DNA of 64,000 nucleotides from NCBI GenBank assembly GCA_013400975.1, contig WBMZ01005383.1, forward strand, positions 62,001 through 126,000, in the 5' to 3' direction. The stretch comes from Atrichornis clamosus. Its lineage: Eukaryota > Chordata > Aves > Passeriformes > Menuridae. Positions 13,701 through 25,700 of the stretch are shown piece by piece. Below the pieces are notes generated by a model. That model was given only the letters and a program-made list of their open reading frames with translations. It was not told where the DNA came from and did not search any database. A program made the translations under genes and the position numbers. The stretch's first letter is position 1. Each line of letters starts with the position of its first letter.

Positions 13701-16700
13701 TATTGCTCTGGACAGGGATGGGGATAAAGGATGTAAACATATTTGCTATTTCTGGAAGAAATACTAGTTGAAGGTTATACAAGTTATCTCTAGACCTTAT
13801 TCTGTAAATAATTGTTTAATTTGAATAATTTCATTAATTTGGCTGATACTTTTCAGAGCCTCTAAAGTATGATCTGAAAAGATCTGCTGGACTACAATCT
13901 TTGAGCAAAGCAATGGTGCTTCCTTTTGTCTTTCAAATCCCCAGCTTTCACATGGATCCATTGAACTTCCTGTCCAGCAGTGAACATCCTAGAGAGGAGC
14001 CTGAGCTTGGAGATTTTTCCAGTGTTAAAGTATTCAAGTCTTTCTTGCTTATAATTCTGTAGCATGATCCTTCTTTATTTCCTCTTTCTGAAGAAAAGGT
14101 GACTACTGATAAAATATTTTTTATGGCAAGAAAAGTCCGGTTGATGAGCGCTTTTTTTATCCTCCTCTGCCCCTTCTCAATAACGAGGGGTTTTTTTCTT
14201 TTTGCTGAGCCCTAGTGGCATTTGATGAGGAATTTGGCAAAGCACCCAGAGCCTCAGTGGTTCAAAAGTTTAGTTGCCAGAGGGAAAGAATTAAAAAGCT
14301 AGTAGTTCCTAGTTGTCTCCATGGGTTAGTGAGACCAAAGATCTCTTGATATTTCTCTCTGACTGATCGGCAGCCATGTAATTCAGTGGTATGTGCTGTA
14401 GCCAACACGACCTTTAAGCAAACAGGGTTTGCTTCTGTGGTTTAAAGAGGTAATTTCTAGACAAGGCTTCTGTTTTGCTTCAGAAGCTGCATGCGCTTAC
14501 AGTGTTGCTTGCATCAACTGCCTCTGCAAAACTGCATCTTGAACTTGCAATTATCATTATCACTTATGCTCATCTCCTAGAGCAGGACCTGGTGATCATT
14601 TGATTCCTATCACTAGCTCACAAGCAGCAACATTTGGACTGTCCCCACCGGCCCTTCACCCACCTCCCCTGCTCAGTCCAACCTCTTGTTTAGGCCTCCT
14701 CCAAAGTGTCTTGGTGTCTCAATCGATCCTCGTTCCCATTTGTGTGCTCTCTCATTGCCTCAGGTGCTGAATGAGAAGCAGGGAGAAGGGAAAAGCAGTG
14801 ATCGCTCCTGCTGATTGCAGTGGGAGTTTGCCAAAAAAAGGGCAGAGTAAACATTTCTGCAGAAAAGTTGGTTTTACAGTCTCATCTTTATACTGTCTGT
14901 ATTATGTACGACACACAAGTCCAATGTTTAAATGATTTATTCTTCTCTGTATTGCAATCACTCTTCTATCATCCCCCACATTTGTGATTAACTGCAGAAA
15001 AGACAAAAGCAAAAGCAGTTTCACTGATGTACAAGACACCTAATCCAGCCTTCAACTTCTTCTTTCACGGGCTTTCCAGACCATCCAGCTTAACATGGAA
15101 CATGTTTTATTTTGGGTTTAATAAAGCTTCATGGCAGCTCCAGACCGAACCTCAGGCTTTGTCCTTGCAATGAGGTAACTGCTGGATATTGAGTGTTTGA
15201 TGCAGGAACATGAACAAAGAAAAGAACATGGATATAGTATTTTATCTTCAAGAGCAGATAGGGAAGGAATAGGAGAGTGGAGAAGATACCAACTTGGCAG
15301 TGTTTTTATGTTTGTGGGTTTGGGTTTTAGTTATTTGCTGCTATTTTGGTGTGGGTTTTTTTTAATCTGTGATTAGTGTTCAGAGAAGCATAGAAATTGC
15401 AGCACTAAATAGACTTTGGGTGGGTGTTGATTTCCTGAATCAAGGCTAATTTAAGGATTCACACCCAGAGAGTCTCTCTAGCAGTCTGAAAGTTGTGAGG
15501 GGCTGCCCAGCATGTGTTGGGCACACAGCCCTCAGGACTAGGGAGGCTCAGTGGGAAGTACCACAGCCAGCTGCTGCTGTCCTCCTCTGTCACAGCCTGA
15601 CTGCACTATGAAGCCATCCTGGCAGAGACCTCATGTCTTCTCCATGTCTTCTCCTGCCTAGCGCAACATGCCTGTTGGGAAGCACTGTGGGCACTGCAGC
15701 GATGTCCCCAGCTCTATCTGACAACAGGTTACATTAATTACACGTTGCTGCACATCAGAGCGCTCGTATCACCACAGATACAGTGCTTTTTGCCACCTTG
15801 TTTAAAAAAAAACCCAAAAGCAAAGCATGTTTTAGTGAACGGGAGAAATGCCGTAGAGAAGTTCTTTGTCTCAGTTGCAAATGCTTGCTGGCCATTTTTT
15901 AAAGTTATTCAGTGCACAGCTGTGTGTCTGAATGTGACATGTAGATGTCTGTAAGCATCTGGGAGTCATCTCAAAGTGCTGGGTTAGCCATGTTTCAGCT
16001 TCATTGCTGGGGGCACTTAAATTGGAATTGGTGGTTCTGAAGAGCCTGGTCCTGCTCCACGGGGCTTGCTTCAGGTGCCTGTTCCCAGCACAGCTACTGA
16101 CAGTCAGTGTGGGCATAGCCGGCTGTCACTGTGCGCGCGGAGTGCGGGCGGTGTCACCATCAGTGTGCTCTGCTGTAATCTGGTGAGGCTGGCTGAGCAA
16201 AGCCCTGGCAAACCTGCACTGGGGCTGGTCACAGCTTGTCTCATGGGCTCAGGGATCAGCCTTTCCCTACTGAGGCTGAGTTGGTGCTTTTTTCTCCTCC
16301 AGCAGAGGCAAACACAAGGCTGCGTTCGAAAGCCCTGTAGATGTCCGTACGTGCTGCCGCAGGCACAGGAGCAGGATGGGTGGCAGCTTACAAAAGTGTG
16401 CTGCTTTCTCAGAACAGCATTTCTGCTCTCTTGTTAGGCTTGTAATGTATTCAGAGCTTGGATGTGGTCTTGAGGAAGATGCTACTCTGTCTAAATATAT
16501 GCTTGCAGCAGGCCCTGCTGTGTGTGGCACGGCAAATATGGGTCTGATTCTACAAAGGGGTTGTGGTGCATCTTGCATACCATCTGACTGCTAATCAGGT
16601 TCAAAATCTAGGTGCTAAAAATCTTTGCAAATCTTCCTGGAGGCCACGATGGTCCTTGGAAAATTCATTTCTGCTGGGCAAGTCCCAGACATGTCTGCAG

Positions 16701-19700
16701 AGTTTCTGCTTCCTTTGGCACGTCTCACTGACAGTGCCCAGGCCGGGGGCACGCCCGGGACAGGCTCCTCAGTGTGAGCCCTGTGAGACCCACTGCCACA
16801 CGCTGAGAGCACCAGGCAACAGTGGATCCACCTGGACTCTTCCTCAGCAGTTCCTGCTGATCTTCCCCACGGGGTCGTGCTTGGTGTGCACGTTTCTGTA
16901 GGCACTTTCCACCAGACTTTGGGAAAAGCTGTGTGAGGACACACTATGGGGGTCTTGAGTAATCTGAGCAGGTCCTGATCGTTTATGAACAGCAGTCTAC
17001 AGTGAAGTTTTGATACAAGGTTTCTAGTAATAGAGGAGCGTGCATTTGTTATGGGATGTGTTCTGCTTATTTACTCTTTTTGAATTCTCTGGTTGCTAAT
17101 TTTAAAGTTACTGTGGAAAACTAGTAAAATCATCAGTGAATCATATGAATCAAAACGATGATGGGCTCTTGAGAGATTAATGTGGCTAGTCTTGTTGGTA
17201 AAAAATTAGAACACTCCAAGGAAGAGTTCATTGCTTGCCATTTCTTCATCTCAGTCCCCAGTTCTTGGGGCTAGATTTGTTCATAAAGGCCTAAAATTTA
17301 AGATGGAATGGGTCATTTTTAAAAACATATGCAAATGTTTCATCCAAGCTGTGAATTAACTGGGCAAAGTGTCAACATTGCAGTGTATGCCAAGGGGAAG
17401 ATAATTCAATGTTTCAAAAGGGCCCTTTCATGGTTATTCACTGACTCTTCCGCCCAGCCTCTTCATGAAGAACCATTGAGAGAAATATGTAATGCAAGTT
17501 CAGAAATGTTTTGCATGCCACCTTATAGTGCCACCTCTTATGAAAGAACAGTTATTTACATATCTAAATCTTATTCTCTTTCAGGCCCTGCAATTCCTGT
17601 TGGGGTGGATGTGCAAGTTGAAAGCTTGGACAGTATTTCTGAAGTTGACATGGTACGTAATCCTCTTCTAAGCCTCAATTACTTCTACTCATAAAAAGAC
17701 CCTCTGACTTGAAACCTATGGGCTTGAAATTATTGGTCAGATGAAAGTAATGGCAGCATCTCTGAAATTCGAAGAGGCTGATATTCAGAACCAAAGACTT
17801 GGTAAAACCAGGTGATCAAAGGCTTACCTCTGTATATCCAGATAAAGATTAAAAGCATGAAGGAAAAAGGGGCCTTGAATAGGAGAATAATCAGTGCTGT
17901 GAAAGATCTACCAGAACTAAAAGTATAAGCAACTGCATGTGAAGGTTTAAAGATATATGGTAAAATTCACATAAGCTGCACTTGCTGCAGGAGTTTTCTT
18001 CCTTAGGGAACCATTGAATTCACATGAGTGTCAGACATGTTTTCCTGTTTGGTTTTGGGTTGTTTCATGATGATTTTTTTAATGAATTGTATAAAATGGA
18101 ATAAAAACACTGGAAAGAGAAGTGGAAAGGGGAACATAGAGAAGAGGAAGCTTCTTGGTTCCTTCCTCTTTCTGCCTTTTCCTCCCTGTTCTTCTGCACC
18201 TCCTGTGGTCTAAACAAAGCAAAGACAAAGGAAGAGCTTTAGGTTGAATGGTTTTTACTGTGGTGCAATTATGTCTTCATCCCATTTTGGAGGGGTTGAA
18301 TTAGATGACCTTTAAAGGTCCCTTCCAACCCAAGCTATTCTATGTTCTGTGATTAAAACCAGGGAGCTTGCCTGCCTGGATATTGAAAGAGAGGGTTTGG
18401 GGGTACGCATGCAGTGAGGTGTGTGGGAGGGAGCTGTCAGCACGGGAGATGGCTGCCAGGAGGAGAACTGGGGCTCTGGAATATCAAGATAATGTCAGAG
18501 CAGCAAAGAGGCCTAATAAATAACTCGCAATGCTCTCTGTCAGGAGCATCTGATTCAACAAAAATCTTGCCTGTCAGAAAGCTTTGAGATCAGTTCTCTC
18601 CCTTGGCTGTCGATAGCTCCATAGTCCCATTTTCCCAGCGCATGACAAGTACTTTCTCCGGCAGTCGCTGATATGTATTTGGGGTGGAAGAATGTTCTCC
18701 CAGGTCAGTCTGAGTTGTGTTGGTTTGTTTTTGCAGCAGAGTGTCCCAGCATGGGAGGAGAGCGGGCAGTAAACTGTCTGCATGGCCGGGGACCAGGGCT
18801 GGGTGTTCTTGCAGCAGGGTGCCCTCCTTGCCTTCCCATTGCAGACAGGGCAGAGCTGCAGGCAGGGCTTGTTCCAAACCACACTGAAGTGGCCCTGGAA
18901 GTCAGGTACCCGGAGCTGGGCAGTCTTTACCTTTACCCTGTTTGAGCAGGAACCCAGAGAAGCACCAGACCGAAGCATCACCAGCCTCAACCCGCTGTAT
19001 CTGCAAGGCTGTGCGTGACAATGAGAGCAGCCAGGGGCTGTTTAAAGCATGTGAGTTTAGAACTGGTGCCTATCTGGTCGGCATGGATGGGCTGCTGCTG
19101 TGTGCACTGGCAGGACGTGCTCTTGAGTCTGCCTGGAGCATGGAACAAACATGAAATGTGCTGCCAGATTTGAGGTACTTGTCTATGCTCATTCGCTGTG
19201 CCTCTGGCAGGTACTATAATTCTCCCAGTTTGTAGTAAAACCTTGTTTCCCAAAACCTTGTTTTCTGTTTGTGAGTGCTGAAATAGACCCCTTTCCTTCC
19301 TTGTAAATAGCCTGTGTGCTGGTCACAAAGGAACAAGCTGTGAGCACACTGCCTCTTTTGACTCATGCCATGAAAAAAACCTCCTTAAGCTGGATTTTAT
19401 ACTTAGAAGGTGTTGTCAGCTGCTGCTTTGGCTTCATGTTTGAAGCATGTGGCACGCTGTGTGTTGGCCATTGGAGAGAGAGGAGAGTTGGCCTGTTTGG
19501 AGATAAAAAGGGACTGAAGGTGAGAGAGGAGAAGATCCTGTCTGGTAGGACAGGGAAAGATGCGGCCTGGAAAGCAGTGCACTCCTTCCCGTGCTGTCCC
19601 TAGACAGTCTCTTCCCGCTCCTCTGTGGTGTCTGTAAGGGTGCCTGGCTGGTGCCACATCAGTCCCTGTTCCCCTGTGCTCTGATGATGGAGCTGCCCAG

Positions 19701-22700
19701 AGGCATTTTGCAGCCACAGCCTCAGGCTGCCTAGCTGTCCTGGTTTTGGCCGGGATAGAGCTAATTATCTTCTTAGTAGCTGGTACAGTGCTGTGTTTTG
19801 GATTTAGTCTGAGAATAATACTGATAACAGTGCTTTAGTTGTGGCTCAGTAGTGCTTACCCTAAGTCCAGGACTGTTCAGTGTCTCGTGCTCTGCCAGTG
19901 AGGAGGGGCACAAGAANGATAACAGTGGTTGTGGCTCAGTAGTGCTTACCCTAAGTCCAGGACTGTTCAGTGTCTCGTGCTCTGCCAGTGAGGAGGGGCA
20001 CAAGAAAGCAGGAGGGAGCCTGGCTATGACAGCTGACCTGAACTGGCCAAAGGGATATTCCACATCAGAGAACATGGGAGGGGGTCCAATCGCTGCTTGG
20101 GGACGTGCTGGGCATTGGTCAGAAACTGTTTTAGGCATCACTTGTTTTTCTGGGGGTCTTCCCCCGCCCTCTCTTTTTATCTCCCTTTTCATTATTCTTC
20201 TTATTACTGTTCACTTTATTTCAATTATGAAACTGTTTTTATCTCAACCCAACTTTTTCTGATTCTCCTCCCCATTCCATAGGCTGGAGGTGGGGGCAGG
20301 GAGGAGTGAGCAAATGTCTGTGGTACCTAGTTGCTAGCTGGGGTTAAACCAAGGCAGTGGTCCTCCTCTCCCAGAGTCCCATGTCCCTCCATCTCACATC
20401 ATGGCCAGGGGACTGGTGACCCTGAATATCCAGGCTCTTCTTCACCCCTTTTTTGACTTCTGCTGTGACTTGCACTGACTCCTAAACAAGCAACAATTGT
20501 GCCTCTTCCTTGATTTCCTTTTTCCCAGCTCTAGTCAAGCTGGTGAGCTCGATGTCCAGCCACTGATGCTGACTCTTCCAGCCAGGTTGCAACCTAAGCT
20601 CTGCTGGTAGCAGTAGTTACTAAATGTGTTTCTTTGGGACTATAGCTGTAAGAGGAAGGTGGCCAGTGTCCAGTAGGGAACAGGAGCTGGCAGCATCCCT
20701 GGGAGGAGCAGTGATGGAGCCTGGGACCACTCTGATAGGTGGGGACCTGCAGGTGGGTGAGAGAAGTGTCCCTCTGGGAGGTCTCTGCCGTGGTCACAGA
20801 GGTAGGTGTCCCACCAGCTCTGTCCTGTGCAGGGCAGCAAGGTGAGGGCTGGCACTAGAGCATTCTTCGACAAACTAACGAAAATCCTACTGGCAATGCA
20901 AGGTTGTGTGGCCAGACAGCTCTTTGAAGCAGGGAGTCAGGGTAACCAGTTGTCACTGTCACCAAACTGATGGTTTGGTTGTGGTTTTAGAAAGTGCCTG
21001 CCACATGGTTAGGGAGAGACCCTGGCCTGTGTTGTTGCCTGCTCAGGCTTGGAAGCTGCAGCTACCATAATCACTTGCTTAATTTGGAATATAAAGAAAA
21101 GATGTGTATTTGATCTCTCAGTGTGAGAAAGCAGCAGCTGCCAGGTTAGGATCAAAAACCATATTTTTTCCTTTATGTGAGTGAAGCTCCTGCCCCTTCA
21201 ACAAGTCTAAAAGGAAATTTTATATACCTATGCGGTAGGAAACACAGTTCTCTCACTTGGTTTCTGTTTGCAAAAATTTAGTTCTTTTGGGGATAAATTG
21301 CTTAATGTTTAGCCTGACCGTTAAGCTAACTTTCAAAGTTTTTCCTCTTGATCATGTTATTGCTGCCATAGTCCTGTAAGATAATTTTGCCAGAATTGAA
21401 GAATCGTTTCTGCAGGGTATTGTTTCTCTTGGGGCGTATTTATAACCCCTTTGGGACTGAACATTACTGGGTACTGTAATACAGTCATTAGTTGTTTATG
21501 CTTTGTTTTGGCTGAAAGTATTTCTTCAGGAAAATTTATTCACAGTGAGCATTGACTTAGGAAAGAATCAGGAGCTGAGAATGGAGAGATTTCATCTATC
21601 TGGTGGGAGCGAGTTTTCTTTCTGGTGTATCCTAGTTGTAGAGTGCAGCACTGACAGACCTCTCACTCCTTTTTTTGGTTCTCTTCCCTTTTTGTGAAGG
21701 ATTTCACTATGACCTTGTACTTAAGGCACTACTGGAAGGATGAGCGTCTCTCATTTCCCAGCACCAACAACAAGAGCATGACCTTTGATGGCAGGCTGGT
21801 GAAGAAGATCTGGGTTCCTGATGTCTTCTTTGTGCATTCCAAGAGGTCCTTCATTCACGACACCACCACGGACAACATCATGCTGCGAGTGTTCCCCGAT
21901 GGTCATGTCCTCTACAGCATGAGGTAACGCTGCAGCCCTGCTGCTCCTGAGCATCCCCTGTGGTTTTGCTGCCAATTTTGTTGTAGGCTTGACTTTGGTA
22001 ATCACCAGGATTGCTATTGCCAATCCTGCTACTCCCACTGCTGATGCAGAGCCCTATTTCCAGAATGTCCGGTACAAAATGCTTTGCAGGAAACTCTGAG
22101 AAATCATGCTGTAACATGGAATATCTCCTCCCAGGGAAAGCATGCCCCCAACTCTTTGCAGTCAGTGGAGAGCTTAGTCAAGCAGGAATGTTCATCCCAG
22201 GGTCAGTGTGTGATTAAACTGGAAGCTGCTGATATACCAGATGGTGACCTCTATAATTATCCTGTCTTCCTTCTTGTTTGTCTAGAATTTTTTTTGGTTG
22301 TTGTTGTTGTGGTGCTTTCCTGTTGATGTAAATGTTTAAGTTTATTGAACCTGCAATGGCAGTATTAAAGACACGCTGGTTTTCTAGTAGATTTGTTGAC
22401 TGGAAGAATCCTGAGGCACGTCTGTCATGGCCTGGAATGTTATCCGTCCTGCGGGTGTACACAGATTGTGACCGTGAGTTTTCCAGGATTCTGTAATACA
22501 CAAGGACATGGAGGCTTAATCCTCTAAACTTCTCTACCTTATCACAGATTATCAAAAATACCACAAAAATCACCACTAGCAAGTAAACTACCACAAAATC
22601 ACCACTGGCAAATATACCTATGATTAATAAAGTGACTGCATATACATATCATGCTATTGCAAATTGCTGTCAGCAATCAATAATTTAGCATCCATCAATC

Positions 22701-25700
22701 ATGTGGCAACAGCCAACAGCAGCAATAACTAACTGATATATACTGTTTTGGGTTACTTGTGGAGCAACTCCTCAGCAATACACCCGCAGGTACACCCAGG
22801 ACAGATTGCTTGTGTGGATGGTATCGAGTGATACCACCATCAAGTGAAACAAATCATCCAATGGATGGAAGGACAAACTCAAACAACCTCCAAAGTGGGC
22901 CCAGAGGGGACCAACGAGACAACACACTGAGTTTCACTTCAGAGGTGCTCTGAGTCACAGGGACTGGAGTCAGCCAGGTGTCCCAGGTGGGAGTCCAAGA
23001 GCTGGTAGAAAGTTCATGCAGTGAATTCAGCCTGCTAAGGAGCAGGAAAGTATGTGCAGCATGGAAAGTTATCAGAGGAAGGCTTCATTTTGGATTAAAA
23101 TTGTGTCTTCCTTATATCCAGACATATAAGAGGGTATAGGATGCTACCACTTTGAACAGTCGGTAGGTGCTGTTAATTTCTGGTTTTCACTTGTGACGGT
23201 CAATACATAAGGATGTTTTCTGTTCTCTCAGACCCTTTTTTTTATTTTCAACACCATTTCCTGTCTTTTCTGACAATAAATTGCCTTTAAAATCACTTTT
23301 TTAGCAGTTATTGATGGTATATCAGGATGCCTCCTGTTTCTAGGTACCCTATCTGCACATCAAAGAGGCCGGTTGTGCTTCTAAAGGATGTGTCTGGCTC
23401 TCAGACTGGCAGGCTTTTCTCTGCCCATATTTTTCAGCAGACAGTCTTTTTAGCTCAGTATTCTTCCCTTCTAACCAGGCCACCATTATGGCTGCTCACA
23501 TCAGCATCCCAGCAGATTTAATTTCCTTCAGAAGAATGCAAAAAGAGAAATGGAGAAAAACACACTGCCAGGGAAGAAAAGCTCAAGAGCACAAACAAAG
23601 GGATATTTCCCCAGGAGGGAAAACATGCTCTCAGTGTACGGTGACCTTTGAATGTTTGGTAGTCAAGGATCTCTGTTCTAGGATCTTTCTGAAACTTATT
23701 CGCTTCAGCACTGGTAAAATGATTTTCAAAAACTAGCAGAGGTTTTCTGTAAATTTTGATTCAGGAGGCTATTTCTCTTTGAAGAATGAGCATAGTGGGC
23801 AATATTGTCCCAAGTAGGACAACATCCTACAGAACCATGGGGTTCTAAAGTTCACTCTAAATAGTGAGTTTCAACTCCGTTTGACTGAGTTTCACAGTCC
23901 AAATACAATTCTACTTAATTTATTTTTAAGAAAATTGTAAAACCACAAAGAATTATATTTGCATGTAAGAAAGAGAGTATGCATCATGGTATGGCTACTT
24001 AATCTTGCCTGGATTTGATGATGGAAGTCCCAACTTTACCAAACATTTAAGAACACTTTCCCTGTTCTGAACCCATTTAAAAAATCGTTTATTGCATGAA
24101 AGGTCTGATTACCCATATCTTAACTAAGCACCTAAAGACACTGTGTACTTTATTAGAACTGGATGAGGATGAAGGTGCCAGTGCAGCAGGAGAGACAAGG
24201 TGCAGAAAGCAAAATGAAGAATGAGGTTAGATGTAAGGCTGGGCAGCACGGAGGGGACAAGAGCAGGAGAAGGGTGGGGACCTGCTCAGCAGATGTTGCT
24301 GGGTGTAGCTGAGTGTTGGTTTACATCACTCACACGCTGCAGTTCTCATGTGCTGAAGACAGCAACACACCGCTTGTTAGCAGTGCTCCACAACCAAAAT
24401 GAAGGAACAAATATTTTTAGTGGCAAACCTTGGCTCTGTTCAGATCTGCTCATTTGCCTATGTGCAGAGAATTTACTTTCAAAATTTTCTCTGCTTTGTC
24501 AAGGAGGTGATGTGATTTTTTAATGTTACCCACAAGAGAGAAGTCTGTGAGTTAACCACAGCTGACCACACAAGAGTTAAATTGGTAATTTCATACATAA
24601 AATCCAAGGAGAATTTTCTTGGCATTTGGGTTTGGTGGTGTCTAGAACACTCAGAACAAGATCCATCTGACAAAACATGGGATATCCAGTGGTGCTGGAA
24701 ATGCCCTCATATGCCTTGAGATGTCTGCATGGGGTTGGCACTGTACTGAGGGACATTTCATTCCTGTTTTCATCCTTGGGCTTTCAAGGCCACCTAGACA
24801 CTGCCCTCTACTTGAGGAATATTATATTGACGAGCTGAGGTTCTGTGCTGTCCCTGACTAACAAATTGTTATTGACCACAGGTTGTGCCATAGTTCAGGT
24901 GATGCTGAGGAAAGAAAATAGCACATTGTAACGGGGCTGAGTTACACAATGCTTAAATGCTCCAGGCAGCTAGGGGAGATCTCTGCAGCAGGATACCTTC
25001 TGGAGCATATCCCCAAAACCATTCTTTAAATTTGCTCATATGGCAAAATTTTGCTGTAGTTTTATAGTCAAAACAAACAGCATGTGCTTTTTAGGGGTGA
25101 TGAGTGCGTAGGTCAGGGTAGGATTTGGATCACAATCCCTGGAACAGAAGAAAAATTCTTTATCAACATCTGCAATGAATCTAGAAAATGGTTACAGTCA
25201 ACGTAAGTTGGCCTCTGAAACGATGAGTCACAGCTGATTTGCCCCTACTAAATCGGGAGCTCCACTGCAAATCCGTCTGCAAGAGAAAGTTCACTGACCC
25301 ACAGGAGAATTTCTTATGTAACATTGTGTACAACTGGACTAATTTAAAAACTGAGGCTCTGATTGCTGCAGCTCTTTAGCTAAAACACAAACTTAACAGA
25401 AGCAAATCTCACTTGTTGAAAACCAGCTGCACCCATTTTACACTCCCTGCCGCAGAAATACACCCCTTAGATTAAAAGAATTTGATTGAGAGCTGTAAGA
25501 AACTCCTTTTGCCTTAATAATATATGTACTGGAGGAATTTTGTGGCTTGCAATAAGGATGGTCATATTCTTCAGGCTTGGGTCATTGTGGATATGACTGT
25601 GGAGGGAACCGAGCAATGGGGAAAATGAGGAAACCTTAATCAAACTGCACATAAGGGAATCTTCAAATGTAAATGGTGAAGTTATTTTATGTTGTTTTCT

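Larger units (their letters stand above)
7799..17584 (+). other. GABRR2: GABRR2 intron 2
   Basis: This 9.8 kb GT-AG intron holds a TTTG microsatellite near 9341, a CR1 3' end on the minus strand at 9558-9712 and an AT/CA microsatellite near 12202. Reading frames inside it are short and overlap on both strands; I recognise none as a gene. Nothing recognisable lies between 12.3 kb and 17.58 kb. Confidence 0.85.
17653..21699 (+). other. GABRR2: GABRR2 intron 3
   Basis: A 4.0 kb GT-AG intron containing a CR1 3' fragment at 18284-18354 and a solo LTR at 19736-20356. Other frames in it are short and have no recognised homology. Confidence 0.88.

Noticed and set aside
17329..17584. In-frame extension upstream of GABRR2 exon 3
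   Set aside because: The frame is open by chance. The acceptor at 17583-17584 and the split Gly codon shared with exon 2 show the exon starts at 17585.
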